A stretch of 64,000 nucleotides of DNA from Eulemur rufifrons (GCF_041146395.1 NC_090984.1:86873114-86937113); one strand, 5' to 3'. Shown: positions 1 to 11,900, numbered from the stretch's first letter. Made by a program: numbers and translations. The notes: generated from the letters alone by a model not told the origin.

Positions 1-277
1 AGAAGACAAAGTGAATTTAAAGAATTCACAGGGGTACTTTATATTCTTGCCTTCTCAAAGATTGGCAGGTGTTAAAGAAGTATGCATATGAATCACCTGG
101 TGGTCCCGTTAAGATGCAGATTCTGGTTCCGTAGTTCTTGGGGTTAGGACTACCATTCTGCCTTTTTAACCAGGAGCAGAGAGTTCAGATGATACAATGC
201 AGACTCTTCGGCTGTTTGTTGACTCAATTTATCTTCTTAAAAATGTCAGTCCAGCTCTTAGAATTCAAGTTATTCTC

Positions 278-409
278 AGCTGGGCAGGGTGGCTCTTGCC
301 TATAGTCCCAGCTACTAGGGACTCTGAGGCAGGAGGATCGCTGGAGGCTAGGACCAGCCTGGGCAATATAGCAAGACCCCATCTCTAAAAGAAAAATAAT
401 AAAAATTTA
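278..409 (+). repeat. Alu left-monomer (FLAM-like) SINE
   Basis: This matches the left arm of Alu only: GGGCAGGGTGGCTCTTGCC, then the block ending GCAAGACCCCATCTCT, followed by an A-rich tail from about 389. There is no right arm. The short open frame across it is Alu-derived and not a gene. Confidence 0.85.
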
Positions 410-1430
410 AAAATTCAAAGTATCCTCATTGAAGCCAGGCTGTAAACTCTATTGTTCATTCCCAGACCTTAGAGGAATCCCAGCTAGAGATTCTCTCCGT
501 GATTAGAACAGAATCAGCCTGCCAAATAGTGCAGGCACTCAAGTTAGAGCAGATTGGCAACTGGTTATATAGATTCCCACCTTTAATCAAAAAAGATAGG
601 AAAAGAAAGAGTTGTCAGTGACCTAACAAACCCGAGTGATAACCTCTGAATAAAGACCAGCCCCTGATTATCTTAAAAACGAATTTCCTATTTCACTATT
701 GCACTTAATGGATAGAAGTCAGGATTGACCCAGCACAGACCAGGCGTGGGGAGGGGCTGGTGGGCTTCCACTTCTCTCCCATTAAGGTGATTTTTCTGGC
801 TCTGGTAAAATGGAAGAGAGTCAGGTGGGTGAATTACAAAACTGACTAAGGTTAAAGGACATGAATGCTGCTGAAGGGGGCCAGAAGGAAGTGGAAGGAG
901 CCGATGGCGGCCGAGGAGACATAAAGCAGGCTTCAGAGATGCTGCATCTACTCACCAGGACTGAAAACTTTATCTGCCTTCCAGAATTCACATTTTTTGA
1001 GAACCTGCTAAATCCCAGCAGCTGGGACATATATTGTCTTATATAGATCACTCAGTAGCAGATTCAGGTAGAGGCCAAGTTGAGAATGTGATCGAGAACT
1101 CGCCAGACTGGGCTGTGGTCACCGATTCCCCGGGAAGGTTGAACTACATTAGACCTTAAACCCACTTGCTGTCTGCCTTGCACTTCTCACGCCCAGGCAG
1201 GAGAAGCACTTTACAAGGTCAATATTGCTAAGTGATTTAGAGTGCCCTGTTAGCAATTTGATGGGAGAATACCAGTGTGGGTTGGTTCCTCATGTCTCAT
1301 AGCAAGATTGTCCCTCGAATAAATTTTTTAAAAGTGCTCTAGGCAGGATGGGGACATGAGGCTATGAGAAAGCACTGTCCTCAAGGTTCGGTTAAATTTT
1401 AATGACTAATTACTTTGAATTCTTGAAGAG
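410..1430. other. unique sequence, nothing recognised
   Basis: No repeat, RNA gene or convincing exon is visible here. A short GC-richer patch at about 860-960 (GGCGGCCGAGGAG) gives small open frames on both strands, but they lack splice sites or family similarity. Confidence 0.5.
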
Positions 1431-1960
1431 AAAAGGAAAATCATTTTCTATCGGCTATTAAAATCCATGCTTTCTAATGAGACCCGCAGACCTGCTCCCT
1501 GCCTTCAGGAGCTGGACAGAGCCGTTGTAGGAGTAAAGCCCTGTGAGTCACCCCACTCGGGCCAGCTACCATTTCATGTCGCTAATGCCCCCTTGAATCT
1601 ATTAACACTTTTTTTTCCCTGAAAAACTTTCTTGGTGGATGTGAGAAAAAGGAGGGGTGGGAGGGATAAAGGCTACTGTCAAATTGATTAAGTGAACGCT
1701 CATTAGAGAAAGTAACAAGAGGTAAAATCTGCATATGCATTGCAGAAATGTGTCTGATCTTGCTAAGTTGTTAAAGACAAAACGGGCTGAAAACCTCCCT
1801 CTCTGGAAGTACTTGAGGGAGAACTGGGGGAGGGGAAAAGTTCTCTAACAGTAACTGTCCTTCTTTCTGAACGCCAGCTAGAGCAGCGGCAGTCTGCGAC
1901 ACTTCGGTACACATCTGCAGCCTTGTTTTCTAAGAATTTGTACTACGATTATCAAAAAAT
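1430..1960. promoter_or_regulatory. candidate conserved non-coding element
   Basis: The block is repeat-free and has TAAT/ATTA cores and a POU/octamer-like palindromic site at about 1731-1745 (TGCATATGCA). Short GC-richer patches are interspersed. It contains no long open frame. The enhancer-like reading is inferred from composition; no alignment was possible. Confidence 0.35.
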
Positions 1961-2069
1961 TAACCCAACTCTTCCTAGAATACACTAGCCACTTCCTTAA
2001 TTTCCTTTTATATGCTCCTTGTTTTCTCTTTCTTCTTCTACTCTTCATTTACAAGCTCTTTCCCCACCG

Positions 2070-2086
2070 CCCCCCCCCCCCCCCCC
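2070..2086 (+). repeat. poly(C) homopolymer, 17 C
   Basis: An uninterrupted run of 17 C lies within a pyrimidine-rich stretch (about 2005-2100). Long poly(C) is unusual and length is prone to sequencing error. Confidence 0.95.
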
Positions 2087-2099
2087 AGCTATCCCATGG

Positions 2100-4260
2100 T
2101 ACATAAAAACCTAAAGCAGTTGATTTTGTGTCGCTGGAGCATAAGCTTTATTATTGTGCAGTATGGAGCAGATTTTTTTTTTCTTCCTCACCTTCAAAAG
2201 ATAAACCTTTAGCCAGCCACTTTTGTTTTATTTTTTGTGGGTGTGGGAGGTGGGTGGGGGCAACCCTCACCAAAGGTCTCCTAACTTATTGGCCCAAAGA
2301 GATAAATCTAGCCTGAAGATCCAGATTCCGGGTAACGATGTTGATTTTGGAGCAGATGTTACTTATAAAATGGTCAGCTTGGTGCTGTCATTCCAATGGC
2401 TGGTTAAGCTGGTAACTTGGGTAACTCTTTTAAGAGGATAGTAGTACTTCCAAATGTCCTCATCTGTGAGGTGGTCTAACATTACAGCCGTTGAATAACC
2501 CTAATGACTTTTTTGGTTGGGATACATTTTTAAGGGCAAATATTTTATAAATCATGTCAAATCTGAAGGTGCTATTAATGTTCATTCTCATGCTTTCCTG
2601 TGACTAACGTTCAACGTTTCTACTGATGCCTCTAACTCACATTTCTCCTCTCATGAAGCCTAACCAGAACATTTCTTACTGAAGAGCTGATGGTGTTGAC
2701 CTTAACCTACAGAATGAAGGTATAATACTTGGTGACTTAGTCTGAAAAGGGGAGCTGGACAATGACAGCAAATGCACCTCACTTGGCACAAATCCTTAAT
2801 TTTAAAAAGTTAAAAATAAGAAAAGCACAAGTTTGACATTTCTTAGGTGTAGAAAGAAGACAGCATGTGTACTTGGGAGGTGGACCAAATTGTCCTGAAT
2901 GTTTGAAAGGAAATTAATAACAATAATAATATCGTGCCAAAGGATGTTCTTTGAAATATCTACAGACTGTGACACAAAGCAGTTCTTCTCATATGTGAGG
3001 TTGTCTGGGCTGTTTTGCTCCATTATGTGCTTTGGAGATCCTTGTCATTACAAATGTAGGACTTAAATCCTCAGTTTTTCTTTGTATTTCTAAACTACCC
3101 CCATAGGTATATTTACTTCCTTCTTTTGTCAAGCTTAAACATTTCCAATTACCTTAGACTCTAAAAAGAAAAGTGATGGTTAAGTTCCTTCACTTATAAT
3201 GACATTTATTAATCTAGTTCTGGTGAGAAATGTTGAACCTCTTGCCTTCCCAAATCATACATTTTAATTCTTAACACACCTCCAAAGAGCATTGACATTG
3301 TTTAATTAAAATGAGGGTGCACATTAATAAGAAAGGATATCATTTTGTTATTTATATATAATTTTATTTTGTTAAAAAAATGAACAGAGACTGGTAAGTT
3401 CCATAATTGCCCTCCATGGTGAAGAAATAAGTGTAGGAGAGAAGAAAAGCACAGTAAGACACATATGTTAGTAAAACACTCCTTAATACGACGCAAGCTG
3501 TAGAAAATGCTACTTTGCATTTGGTCCTCAATGTGGCTAACTGCAAGCCATTGAGTAAAAAGTGCACCTTTTAAACTAATTCCTTGGTCAGAAGATAGAG
3601 CCACATCTAGAAGCCTCCTCATTAATATGCTATAATGGTCAAATGAGAGATTAATAGCAAAGTCACCTGCTAAAGCAACCAGGAACCTGTTGATTAACAA
3701 TAAGCCTCCAAAAATAAGATACCAGATTGCAAAGCAAAATCAAGTCCCAGGGCAACAAGTGCTTCTGTAATTTATTCCTTCTTTATATGAGGGCATAAAG
3801 CTGCCTTTATAAACGTGTTTTCCAGGCCCTGCTGTGAGCTGTAGGTGTGAGCTTTTCAGCTGATTTATTAATTTTAGTTTCAATCAACGTGTCACCTGCA
3901 GACACAAAAATGTAGGCCTCACCACAGAAAATACAATTTAAGAGAAAAAAAAAAAAGGAAAAGAAAAAACAGGGCTCTGTTGATTCAAAAAACTCTGCCA
4001 GGATTTTTTTTTTTTTTTTTTAAGATGAACACTGGTACGCCTATTCTTTGAGAACTAAAATAATTCCCAGCGACATAATTAAAAAAAAATCAAAATTAAA
4101 CATTTTTGTCATACTTCGAAAGTCAGTCTTAGACCCAGGGAAGAGTAACATGAGGCTGCCAAAACAATCAGCTACTCTTGTCAGTAGGGGTACATTCTCC
4201 CCAAAGAATCGAATGAACAACAAGTCCCCTGGGCAAAATGTGCAAAAAATTCTCAATTAG
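2100..4260. other. unique AT-rich sequence, possible conserved blocks
   Basis: No mobile element is recognised. The part at about 3560-3720 is rich in TTAAT and TTGATTAAC motifs and could be a conserved element. Homopolymers occur at about 3944-3956 (A) and 4004-4021 (T). The open frames here (up to 132 codons on minus, 3302-3700) have no splice signals or recognised similarity and are treated as chance frames. Confidence 0.4.
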
Positions 4261-4265
4261 TTGTC

Positions 4266-4271
4266 TTTATT
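4266..4271 (-). terminator. candidate polyadenylation signal AATAAA
   Basis: TTTATT on plus reads AATAAA on minus, 37 nt beyond the TAA stop of the minus-strand exon candidate at 4309-4738. Downstream on minus there is T- and GT-rich sequence (…TTTTTTGCAC…, …CTTGTTGTTC…), as expected after a cleavage site. There is no genomic poly(A) tract here, which argues against a retrocopy. Confidence 0.4.
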
Positions 4272-4308
4272 TAGTGAGCACTATGGGGTCCTCAACCACA
4301 CTATAGAA

Positions 4309-4738
4309 TTATGGCAAGAAAGCTGAGCTCTTCACTAGCTTATTAGCATTCTCAGAGGGTTGGAGTGCTGCTGATAGCAGGCTGTTGCCTCCAAGAGCTG
4401 TTGGTGGGACCCCTACACTCCCGGGCTTTGTCCTTTTGTCCTTCCAAGCCAGCAGGAAGTACTGCCCCATGTTCAAGGCATTCTGGGATACCTTCATTCC
4501 ATTCACAGTTTGCATTACCGACAGGGCCTCGAAGTCTTTGTTATTGGCTATGACCATCACTGTTGCAGGTTTAAATGAAAAGCAAAAGCAATCTGTATCA
4601 GTCAATTCTAAATGAAGGTTTAGGAAGTAGCCCCCTTCCAAATGAACATCCTCGTAGGGCTGGAGTGGTCTTACGCGGCCAAAGCCCCATAGGAAATCCA
4701 GGTCCTGGTTATAATCTGGCTGCTGCATTCTTTTCATC
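4309..4738 (-). CDS. possible terminal coding exon, protein not recognised
   Basis: The frame is open for 142 codons from the ATG at 4737 to a TAA at 4311-4309. Just upstream on minus is a good 3' splice site: a branch-like CCTAAC, a pyrimidine-rich stretch and TTTCAG, then G|ATG, so the exon would begin at 4738. An in-frame TAA lies within the putative branch region, so the frame opens only at the acceptor. The first part reads like a folded domain (YNQDLDFLWGFGRVRPLQPY, then LEGGYFLNLHLELTDTDCFC), while the last 40 residues are low in structure (…SENANKLVKSSAFLP). No family was recognised. AATAAA follows 37 nt after the stop. It could be the last exon of a minus-strand gene whose other exons lie upstream (higher coordinates), an old pseudogene exon, or a chance frame in a GC-richer patch. 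Open frames in other registers on plus across the same patch lower confidence. Confidence 0.4.
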
Positions 4739-4740
4739 CT

Positions 4741-4955
4741 GAAACTACAGCGTTAGGCAAAGGAACCAAAATGAGAGTGGGCAGAGGCATATTCCAGACT
4801 GACTCCTACATGTTTATAGCACTCCCCGGCCTCTGCGATCTACCCCCCACATCCCGCTTCCCCTGCAAACCCACCTACTCCTAACTATCCCCTCCCCTCC
4901 CCCCAAAAAGAAAAGAAAACCTGAAAGAAAACAATGAAAAAGAACTGGCAGCAAG
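4741..4955. other. unique sequence, no feature recognised
   Basis: This is an intron-like stretch just upstream of the minus-strand exon candidate. A CCCCTCCCCTCC pyrimidine run is present at about 4888-4902. Confidence 0.4.
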
Positions 4956-5230
4956 TATTAGAAATGCCTTTTCTAAAGAAGAGGGTATTTGCTGCTTTAG
5001 GGAAAACACTATCATTGACTAAATTAACAAGTTGTCTTATCAACTGCCATAAGCCTTGGAGTCTAATTAATTTAGTACTGATCAATAGTCCTGAATGAGG
5101 CATTGATTTCTGCCTGCTTGACAGGGCTGCAGCTGAAATCACTTTCTCTGTACGCCACACACACACAGGCACCCAAAGCTTATGCGTTATCACATTAAGA
5201 TTTTATTTCACTTATCCCATACGGACGCGA
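4955..5230. promoter_or_regulatory. candidate conserved non-coding element
   Basis: The block is repeat-free with clustered homeodomain-type cores (ACTAAATTAACAAG, CTAATTAATTTAG) and balanced composition. An (AC)5 tract lies at about 5157-5167. The enhancer-like role is inference only. Confidence 0.35.
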
Positions 5231-6300
5231 ATTTCCTGAACCAACTCTAAATGAGGAAAGGAAATTAAAAAAAAAAAAAAAAACTTTGGAAGTAAGGACA
5301 GGTTCACTAGCAAGTGCAAACAGTGCTTGAGCACTCCCTGCCAAAGTTCTGCCTTCTTAGAAAACGTCCTTTGAGTGAGATAAAATATTTAAAAAGGAAA
5401 AAAGAAACTGAAGTGCTTTGCTTAAAATACACAGTCAGTGCTTTGATTGATCATTAAACATGTAAAGAGAGCATGGGTTATCCAAAGAGTAACATTCTTC
5501 TGTCTCTTATTTTTAAAATGCTGATGATGCTTTATTAAAAATATTCTGACCCAAAGTAATAAAAGCAGTAATGCTATCTGGCCAAGGGCAGAAGCAGACG
5601 GGGAGCCTCTGATAAGATGGAACCATGTGAGAGATCTACCCCAGATTTGTCTTTTACTGCTGGGATTGCTGAGCGAGGGGTGAGGAGGGAATGAAGAGGA
5701 CATCCCACTCCCTTTCTCTCCCCCGGAAATCAATGGCAATAGTATTGGAACAGTATTGAATGAAACTAATTTAAGCATTTGATTTTTAGTTTTTATCCGG
5801 ACTGACAAGATATAGGACGTATATCCTAAAAAAAGGGCCAGGTTCATATCAATGTTTTTACCTTCTCCTATGACACAAGCCTGCATTTTCTTTCGGGCCC
5901 CTCCCTGTTTTTGTGGCTGTTCGTTTCATTGTGTGAGCCCTCGCTCTCACTCCTGAAAGTCCTGGGATTTTCCCCCTAGGCTGGCCCACTGGGACAATTT
6001 CTCCTCCCGTTGCTTAAATACTACTTGAAATGAGAGGTACAGCAAAACTTTTCAAATATTTTAAAGATGATGCTTCAATTTCAAACAGGGAAGGAAGATA
6101 ACCAAGGAGCTTGTGTATATATCTCAGAACGATTTTCTATTCAAGAAACATCACCACCACCCCCTCAAAAAAGAAAAGAGAGAACTGGAAACATGAACTG
6201 CCTTCTTTTACGAGGTTGGAGAAACTATCTAAAATGATCAAAACAAAGAATTCCTATTCTTTCCTGTGCATTTATTTAATGACACTTGGCTTTTTGAAAA
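5231..6300. other. unique sequence, nothing recognised
   Basis: An A homopolymer sits at about 5267-5284. The 154-codon minus frame at 5422-5886 has a leucine-rich patch but no recognised domain or splice context, so it is not called a gene. Confidence 0.4.
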
Positions 6301-6307
6301 TTTCAAG

Positions 6308-6311
6308 TATA

Positions 6312-6351
<40 letters not shown>
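6308..6351 (+). repeat. (AT)n then poly(T) microsatellite
   Basis: About 13 AT units run straight into 18 T. It is low complexity and likely polymorphic. Confidence 0.9.
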
Positions 6352-6354
<3 letters not shown>

Positions 6355-6419
6355 GTGCCAGAAAAGTCCCACCCTTAATCTCTTTCAGGCCTCCATGAGT
6401 TTCCATAGCACTTTACAAA

Positions 6420-7330
6420 AGATCTTTATTTAGGAAAGGATTGGACAAACTTTCCTTATATGTGTGGCCCACACCATTAATTGCCCCATCTCCTTTCGTA
6501 AGGCCTTATTCCTATGTAAATACCCTTGCATAATGTTACAGGCTATTGTTAGGCCAGCGCCAGTCAGTCGCCACTTATATGCATTTTTACTTCAATCCGC
6601 TGCTCAGAGAATGAAAAGATGTCTGGACTTAAGCTGTTTACCAACTGGGCCGAAGCTGCAGAGCCGCAAAACTGAAGAAAGCCCCAAGCAACTGCAGGAA
6701 CAAGCTTTTACAATGCGAGCAGCCATTTTCAGTTGAGTTATTAACCCACCCTGAAACTCTTCTAAGCTATGCCTTTTTTAAAGAACAAATGTGCTGAATC
6801 AAACATGAATGAGCCAGAACTATGAAGAGAGAAATCCTCTAAAGAACTATTGAACACAACATAGGTTTGTAATCATTTTGTCTCAGTTGCCTGCTACCGA
6901 CATTATCAAGGATGATAATACTGGCTCAGTTGAGGCAATTGTCTCGTAATTAAACAATAGTGCGGTACAGTAAAAACACACATGCAGGCAACACGCACCC
7001 CGAGTCAGAAAACAGTGTGCAAGCGATGAGAAGGCTGAGTTAATAGCTCACCACTGGGGCCTTACATTAATCTGGTCGCTAAAACGCAGTAATGTTTGAT
7101 GAGAACATTGGGAAACGCTTCCAAACCCAAATCTTTCTGACTGTCTGGTTCTCGCAATCCTACGTGGCCTCAGCCGTGCTTAAATTGAAAAAAATAAAAT
7201 CACTTTTACTTTATAGTTGTAATGATCCCCTGGCATGACACACCATGAAAATAAAGGAGCAAAATTCTACCAAAGGGAGCTGGCTTTTTCTCTGCAAAAT
7301 GTGCTGCAGGCAAAGATCAGTGTTCTTATT
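6420..7330. promoter_or_regulatory. candidate conserved non-coding (enhancer-like) block
   Basis: About 900 bases are free of mobile elements and, unlike the surroundings, keep many isolated CpGs (e.g. CCAGCGCCAGTCAGTCGCC, GGTCGCTAAAACGCAG). TAAT/ATTA and POU-like sites (TTATATGCAT, CGTAATTAAAC) alternate with GC-richer patches. This is the texture of deeply conserved developmental enhancers, but conservation could not be tested. Confidence 0.45.
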
Positions 7331-7483
7331 TAACGGCACCACAATCTGAGTAGTGCGGTATTAGCCTAAAGAAACTCTTGACTATTTGCATGCTTATTAG
7401 AATCCAATGAGTGCTTAATAAGTGCATATATATGACAGGAAACATCTCATTGCATAGTTGGTGCTACAGGAAAGACGGGAGGA

Positions 7484-7510
7484 GACACACACACACACAC
7501 ACACACACAC
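7484..7510 (+). repeat. (AC)n microsatellite
   Basis: About 13 uninterrupted AC units sit between two repeat-free, TAAT-rich blocks. Confidence 0.95.
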
Positions 7511-8500
7511 ATTAAAGAAAGCAGTCTTGAGTTAATTACCATCACAATGCAATCAAGTACAACAGTCATAGCTGAAAACCATTACTATTAAAGCTGCTAG
7601 ACTCAACCTTGCCTCCGCAGGTCAGCTATGGCACTGATAACCTTTCCAGCAGACAAATACATGTAACATCGCCTCATCTAATTAAAAGCTCAGGGAGGTG
7701 GAGAAAAATACCAGCACATTGCATCCAAGCAAATGAGTGCTGCCTTCAGCTGATGAAGCTACCATATGCTGCTGCTGTTTACTCTGGAAGGAAACTGAGT
7801 CACTTAACATTTCAATAGGTTAATCAATTGGCAATTAAATGGAGAAATTGGTTAACTCTGAAAACAATTAACATGACACCCCCCCCACCCCATTAAGTAC
7901 ACTTTCTAATTGCCACAGCAGTGAGTAGAAATTAACGTGCATGTTAAAGCATCTGACTGGGGTGGCACTGTTTTTTTGTATTTGAGAAAACGGAATTAGC
8001 TGAAAATTCAGGTTTTATTTTTATAGATTAGACAGTAGGAATTCTATCATCAACTGCAGTTTTAGCAAAGGGGAGCTACGTATATTTTTTCATTCTCTTA
8101 AGGGCTCACTTCAAGTTGTTGAAATATTTAATTTGCAATAATTAATTAAAATAGCCTAAACCCCTCCCACCAAATTATGGGTTGGTGAACTAAATGAGAA
8201 ATCTCTCTCTTTGCCCATTTTGTGGACAGAATTACTTTGCAGAATCAGGTGTATTTCAAGATGTCCTTTCTAATTTAACAATGCAATGCACACATTGTTA
8301 AAGTCAGAATTTTTGCTAAACATTTGCATGAATGGTTTTGCATTGTTGGTTGTATCCTGAATCTCACTGTAAAATGATAACAATAGTGTTTATTGGTAAC
8401 AATTTTAAGCTGGAAGGCTCAAGTTTGGATTGCTTGCTACAGCCAGTCAGTAAGATGAAGAATATTCATCTACAAAAGAGGTGATAATTGAAGTAAATCA
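7511..8500. promoter_or_regulatory. candidate conserved non-coding block
   Basis: The sequence is repeat-free and very rich in homeodomain-type cores (GAGTTAATTACC, GGCAATTAAATGG, GCAATAATTAATT). The motif GGTTAATCAATTGGCAATTA at 7818-7837 is striking. Open frames are short. The regulatory role is inferred from composition. Confidence 0.4.
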
Positions 8501-8789
8501 TGATTGCTTTGATATATATTAACAGCTAAATAAATATTTTTGAATGAGTGAATAGCTTTAAGAGCTGATTATCAAAATTATCTTGCATAATCTCCTCACC
8601 TCCCACCTTTTTGAATAACTTTACTATCCCTAGATACACAAAGATGAATAGAATAAATCCTACTTTGAGGGACTCAAGGTCTGGCAGAGGGGAGAATGGT
8701 ATTTAAGAAGAAGAGGCTAAAGGTCTTAGAGAACTATAACACTGGGAAGGCTGAAAGTTTTGTGGTTTAGGCACCTGGTTTGGTAGTGA

Positions 8790-9460
8790 AGTCATTAATC
8801 ACAATAAAAAAGGGACACATGTTGGGGTGGGGATAATAGATAATAAGTTTAATTTAGGACATGTTGAGTTAGAAGTGCCATAGGATGTCCAGATGCTTAT
8901 GTCAATTAGACAGTTAAATATATACATGTCTGTGTATATTGTGGACTGGAGATATTCAGGAGTTGTCAGAATACAGGTGGCTGCTAAGGACATGGAAGTG
9001 GATGAGATTGCCTATGGAGAACACGCAGAATAAGAGAAGTGGGCTGAGGACAAGATCCTGGGTAACACTGGTGTGGACAGGGTGGACAAGAGGGAACGGT
9101 TAGCAAAGGAGGCTGAAAAGAAAAGTCAGAGGAAAGGAGGAAAACGAGAGTGGTCACAGAAATCAGGGGAGGAGAAAATGACCACAGTCCCAGGGGTCTA
9201 GTAAGATGAGGGCAATTTGGAATATGGCAATTTAGAAACACTGGTGCCATAGTGGTGGTCGTTTGGTTGGCATGATGAAGGCTTGAGCTAGAAAACAGTC
9301 TGCATGGGTGAAGATTTAATAGGAGATGAGGAAGGAGAGATGTTGGGCTGCTTTGAGAAGCTAGCTTGTGAGGGAGAGGGACAGAGCAGTGGTTTAGAGA
9401 CTGTAGGATGTGAGGACACTTCTGTTTATTTACCTCTGAGTTCAGAGATGACCAAGGATA
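8790..9460 (-). repeat. L2 LINE fragment (ORF2 region)
   Basis: Read on minus, the sequence carries the L2 ORF2 signature. The minus frame near 8880-8960 has CLIDISIWTS followed by a decayed LKLNMSKTELL-type block (STCPKLNLLS). The plus strand shows the matching antisense pattern GGACATGTTGAGTTAGAAGTGCC. It is old and full of stops. Confidence 0.7.
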
Positions 9461-9531
9461 GGGCTATGTTTGGATGATACAGAAGGGGGCGTTCTGACTG
9501 CTGGCGTCTGTGTGTGTGTTTATGTATATGT

Positions 9532-9585
9532 GGTGTGTGTGTGTGTGTGTGTGTGTGTGTATTTATTTATTTATTTATTTTTTTT
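9532..9585 (+). repeat. (GT)n-(TTTA)n compound microsatellite
   Basis: About 14 GT units are followed by five TTTA units and a T run. The (GT)n could take up Z-DNA under supercoiling. Confidence 0.95.
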
Positions 9586-9789
9586 AAGAAGTGGAAGATG
9601 CAGTCTGGGGCTGTCAAGGAGAAAAAATGGTTTGGAATTGCAGCTGAGAGGCCCAGAAGAGGGATGTGGCTGAGATGGATAAAGAGGATTATCTCTGAAA
9701 GGCTAGCTGGAATTGAAAACAATATCCTTGTGGTCACACTCATCTGCATTGCAATGGGCTTTTACTCTAGGGGGATTCCTTCGTTCATA

Positions 9790-10045
9790 TATGTATTCAT
9801 TCATTCAACAAATATTAATGAACGCTTGCCATGTGCCTGGCACTGTTCTAGGTCTCCAGGATACAGGGATGAATAAGACAGACAACATCCCTGTCCTCAA
9901 GGAGCCAGAGAGTTCCAGGAAAGAATCCTATTTTAGATGTAGTAGCTTCACCCTAGGAGGTGATATTTGAGCCTTTTATGGAAGGGCAGGAAGGACCCTG
10001 GTGGAAGGGTGGAAGGGCATTCTAGATGTTAGGGGAGTAGAGGGT
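9790..10045 (-). repeat. L2 LINE 3' end
   Basis: CATTCATTCAACAAATATTA followed by GCCATGTGCCTGGCACTGTTC is the antisense of the L2 3' terminus. It continues with CCTGTCCTCAAGGAGCC and the region upstream of the L2 3' end. It is a separate copy from the one at 8.8-9.46 kb. Confidence 0.8.
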
Positions 10046-10164
10046 TCCTCAAGGTTAAAGAACATGCATCTGTGTAACCCATCGTTTTCTATTTCATGAG
10101 GTCTTACCATTGTAACTTCCTTGTAAAATAAATTATGTGCTCCCTTGAATTTATCTTTAGTTAT

Positions 10165-10285
10165 TCATGTTTGTCTCCCAATCAGTGGGGAAACTCCTTG
10201 AGGGCAGGAATAGTGTCCTATATCTGTGCTGTATACAGCCCTTCAGGGCAATGGTGGTTATAGAGCAGACACTTAAAACACTCGT
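10165..10285 (+). repeat. L2/MIR-type fragment
   Basis: AACTCCTTGAGGGCAGGAA followed by a decayed TGTCCTATATCTGTGC block matches the sense end of L2 ('ctccttgagggcaggga'). The 3' part is degraded. Confidence 0.5.
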
Positions 10286-10289
10286 TTGC

Positions 10290-11335
10290 CATCCTTAATC
10301 GGTGAGCAAAATGAGTTTTGTGAGATACATACTTAGTAGTTACAACCTTTTGTTAGTTTGCTCTTGGAATCTTTGAGTGAGTCTTCGAGTGGGACTTTAA
10401 CTGAGAAACCGATGGTGTGGCACAAAGGCTAGTTGTCCTGTCCCTTTCTTGTATGGTAATAGCCCCGAATTTTTATTTGTATACAAACAAGATTATCCAG
10501 GAAAAAAGAAAAATTTCACAGTTTTCCTTATAGTTCTATGTGGCTGTATGACCAAGTTTTGAACGATGGGATACGAAGGAAATGATGTGTGCAACTTCTA
10601 AGAAGTGATGTTAAAGGAAGACGGTATCCTTCTCTCCTTCCCTCGAGACTCCTTTCCTTGGACCGGTTGCTTAGAAAGTGATGTGATGACTGAATTGAGA
10701 GGTAGCCACGCTTGAAAGTTAGCAGAGTAGAAAGTGAGAACAGCTTGGGTTGCAGACGACCAAGGAACTGCCATGCAGCCTTGCATTGCTTGCACCTTGA
10801 CTTTCACACGAAAACAAATAAACTTATACCTTATGTAAGGCATGTTTATGAAACACAGGCAAGTCATTATTCTAACTATGCTATGATATGCTATCTACCC
10901 TCTGTTCAAATACATATATAGCTAGTGTCTATTCAGTAGCCATTGTTTTTTGAGTTGTTACATGTGTGATAAATTTCCTTGACATATATTTTTGGAATAA
11001 ACTGGTTCTGAATGATTAGGTAAATTTTAGCTACGTATAAATCCCAGTACAATAACTGTCATTCTATGAAACAAAGCTATTTCCATGTCCCAATAGATGA
11101 CCATAATAAGTCACATTTTATTGTATACATACATATGGCTATGACATATCTGTGCCCATTTTTTAATCATCATTGAGATCTTGTCCATGTAAATATATGA
11201 AAAATCCTGCCTTGATTAACCTTTCTTATGGGAATGAGTCATCAAAAACATGAATTTTGCTATATTTTCATGTTAACAAGCCTTGAGAAGGGCTAAGATT
11301 TTAATTCTCTTGGTTTTTTGTAGCAATATCCTTTG
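10290..11335. other. unique AT-rich sequence, nothing recognised
   Basis: No repeat or gene was recognised. Open frames are all under 90 codons. Confidence 0.4.
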
Positions 11336-11339
11336 ACTC

Positions 11340-11900
11340 CAGGTATTTCAGACCAAATTTATGGGCCTCCCTAGCTTTGCTTCGCTTCGCTTGAGTGCCT
11401 CCTCGGCCTGCACAGTATGGAACTTTGCCACCACCAACGTCACTGCCATTGTCTCATCTTCTAAAACTTCCACAATTCTCACCCGGCCTGCCCTATACTT
11501 GGGCCAACAGGAGCCACAGCAGCTGCAGCACCCAAACCTGACCTGACCTACAGAGTAGCCGCAGAGGTTCTGGCTCCTTCCAGGACTTTTAGACCCAAGT
11601 GGATCACCTCCTCTTGGGGTATGGCATTTGGCTTCTCCAAGAGATGGCCAGTGGAGCTGGGTAATACATTTGAGGAGTGTTTTGGTCCTATAGGGCCAAC
11701 TTCGGCCCACGAGAAATAAGGAATAGCCGGGAGTTCCCCGCAGCCTGCCTGGAAGATGTTCCCCCTATGACCAAACGACTGGCTGTGTTTTCTTATGAAG
11801 TTGTGGTCAATTCACAACGTACCATGTTTTATCTGGTTTTCTTTCTTCTCTGCCTCACTTCTCCTTTCCCCTCATTCATAATACCCTGAGATTATGCCTT
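11340..11900. other. GC-richer island, possible old LTR or gene remnant
   Basis: Base composition rises sharply above the AT-rich flanks. The minus strand is open for 120 codons (11348-11710), with a stretch GRVRIVEVLEDETMAVTLVV that looks coding. The plus strand ends with TTCCAGTAAAGCC and TTTTGCCTCAGGACC just beyond, which resembles the U5 end of some LTRs. Neither reading is secure. No family was recognised. Confidence 0.25.

Noticed and set aside
3302..3700. 132-codon minus open frame near the exon candidate
   Set aside because: It lies beyond the AATAAA of the exon candidate and has no start context or similarity.
5422..5886. 154-codon minus open frame
   Set aside because: Low-complexity leucine patch, no recognised family and no exon signals.
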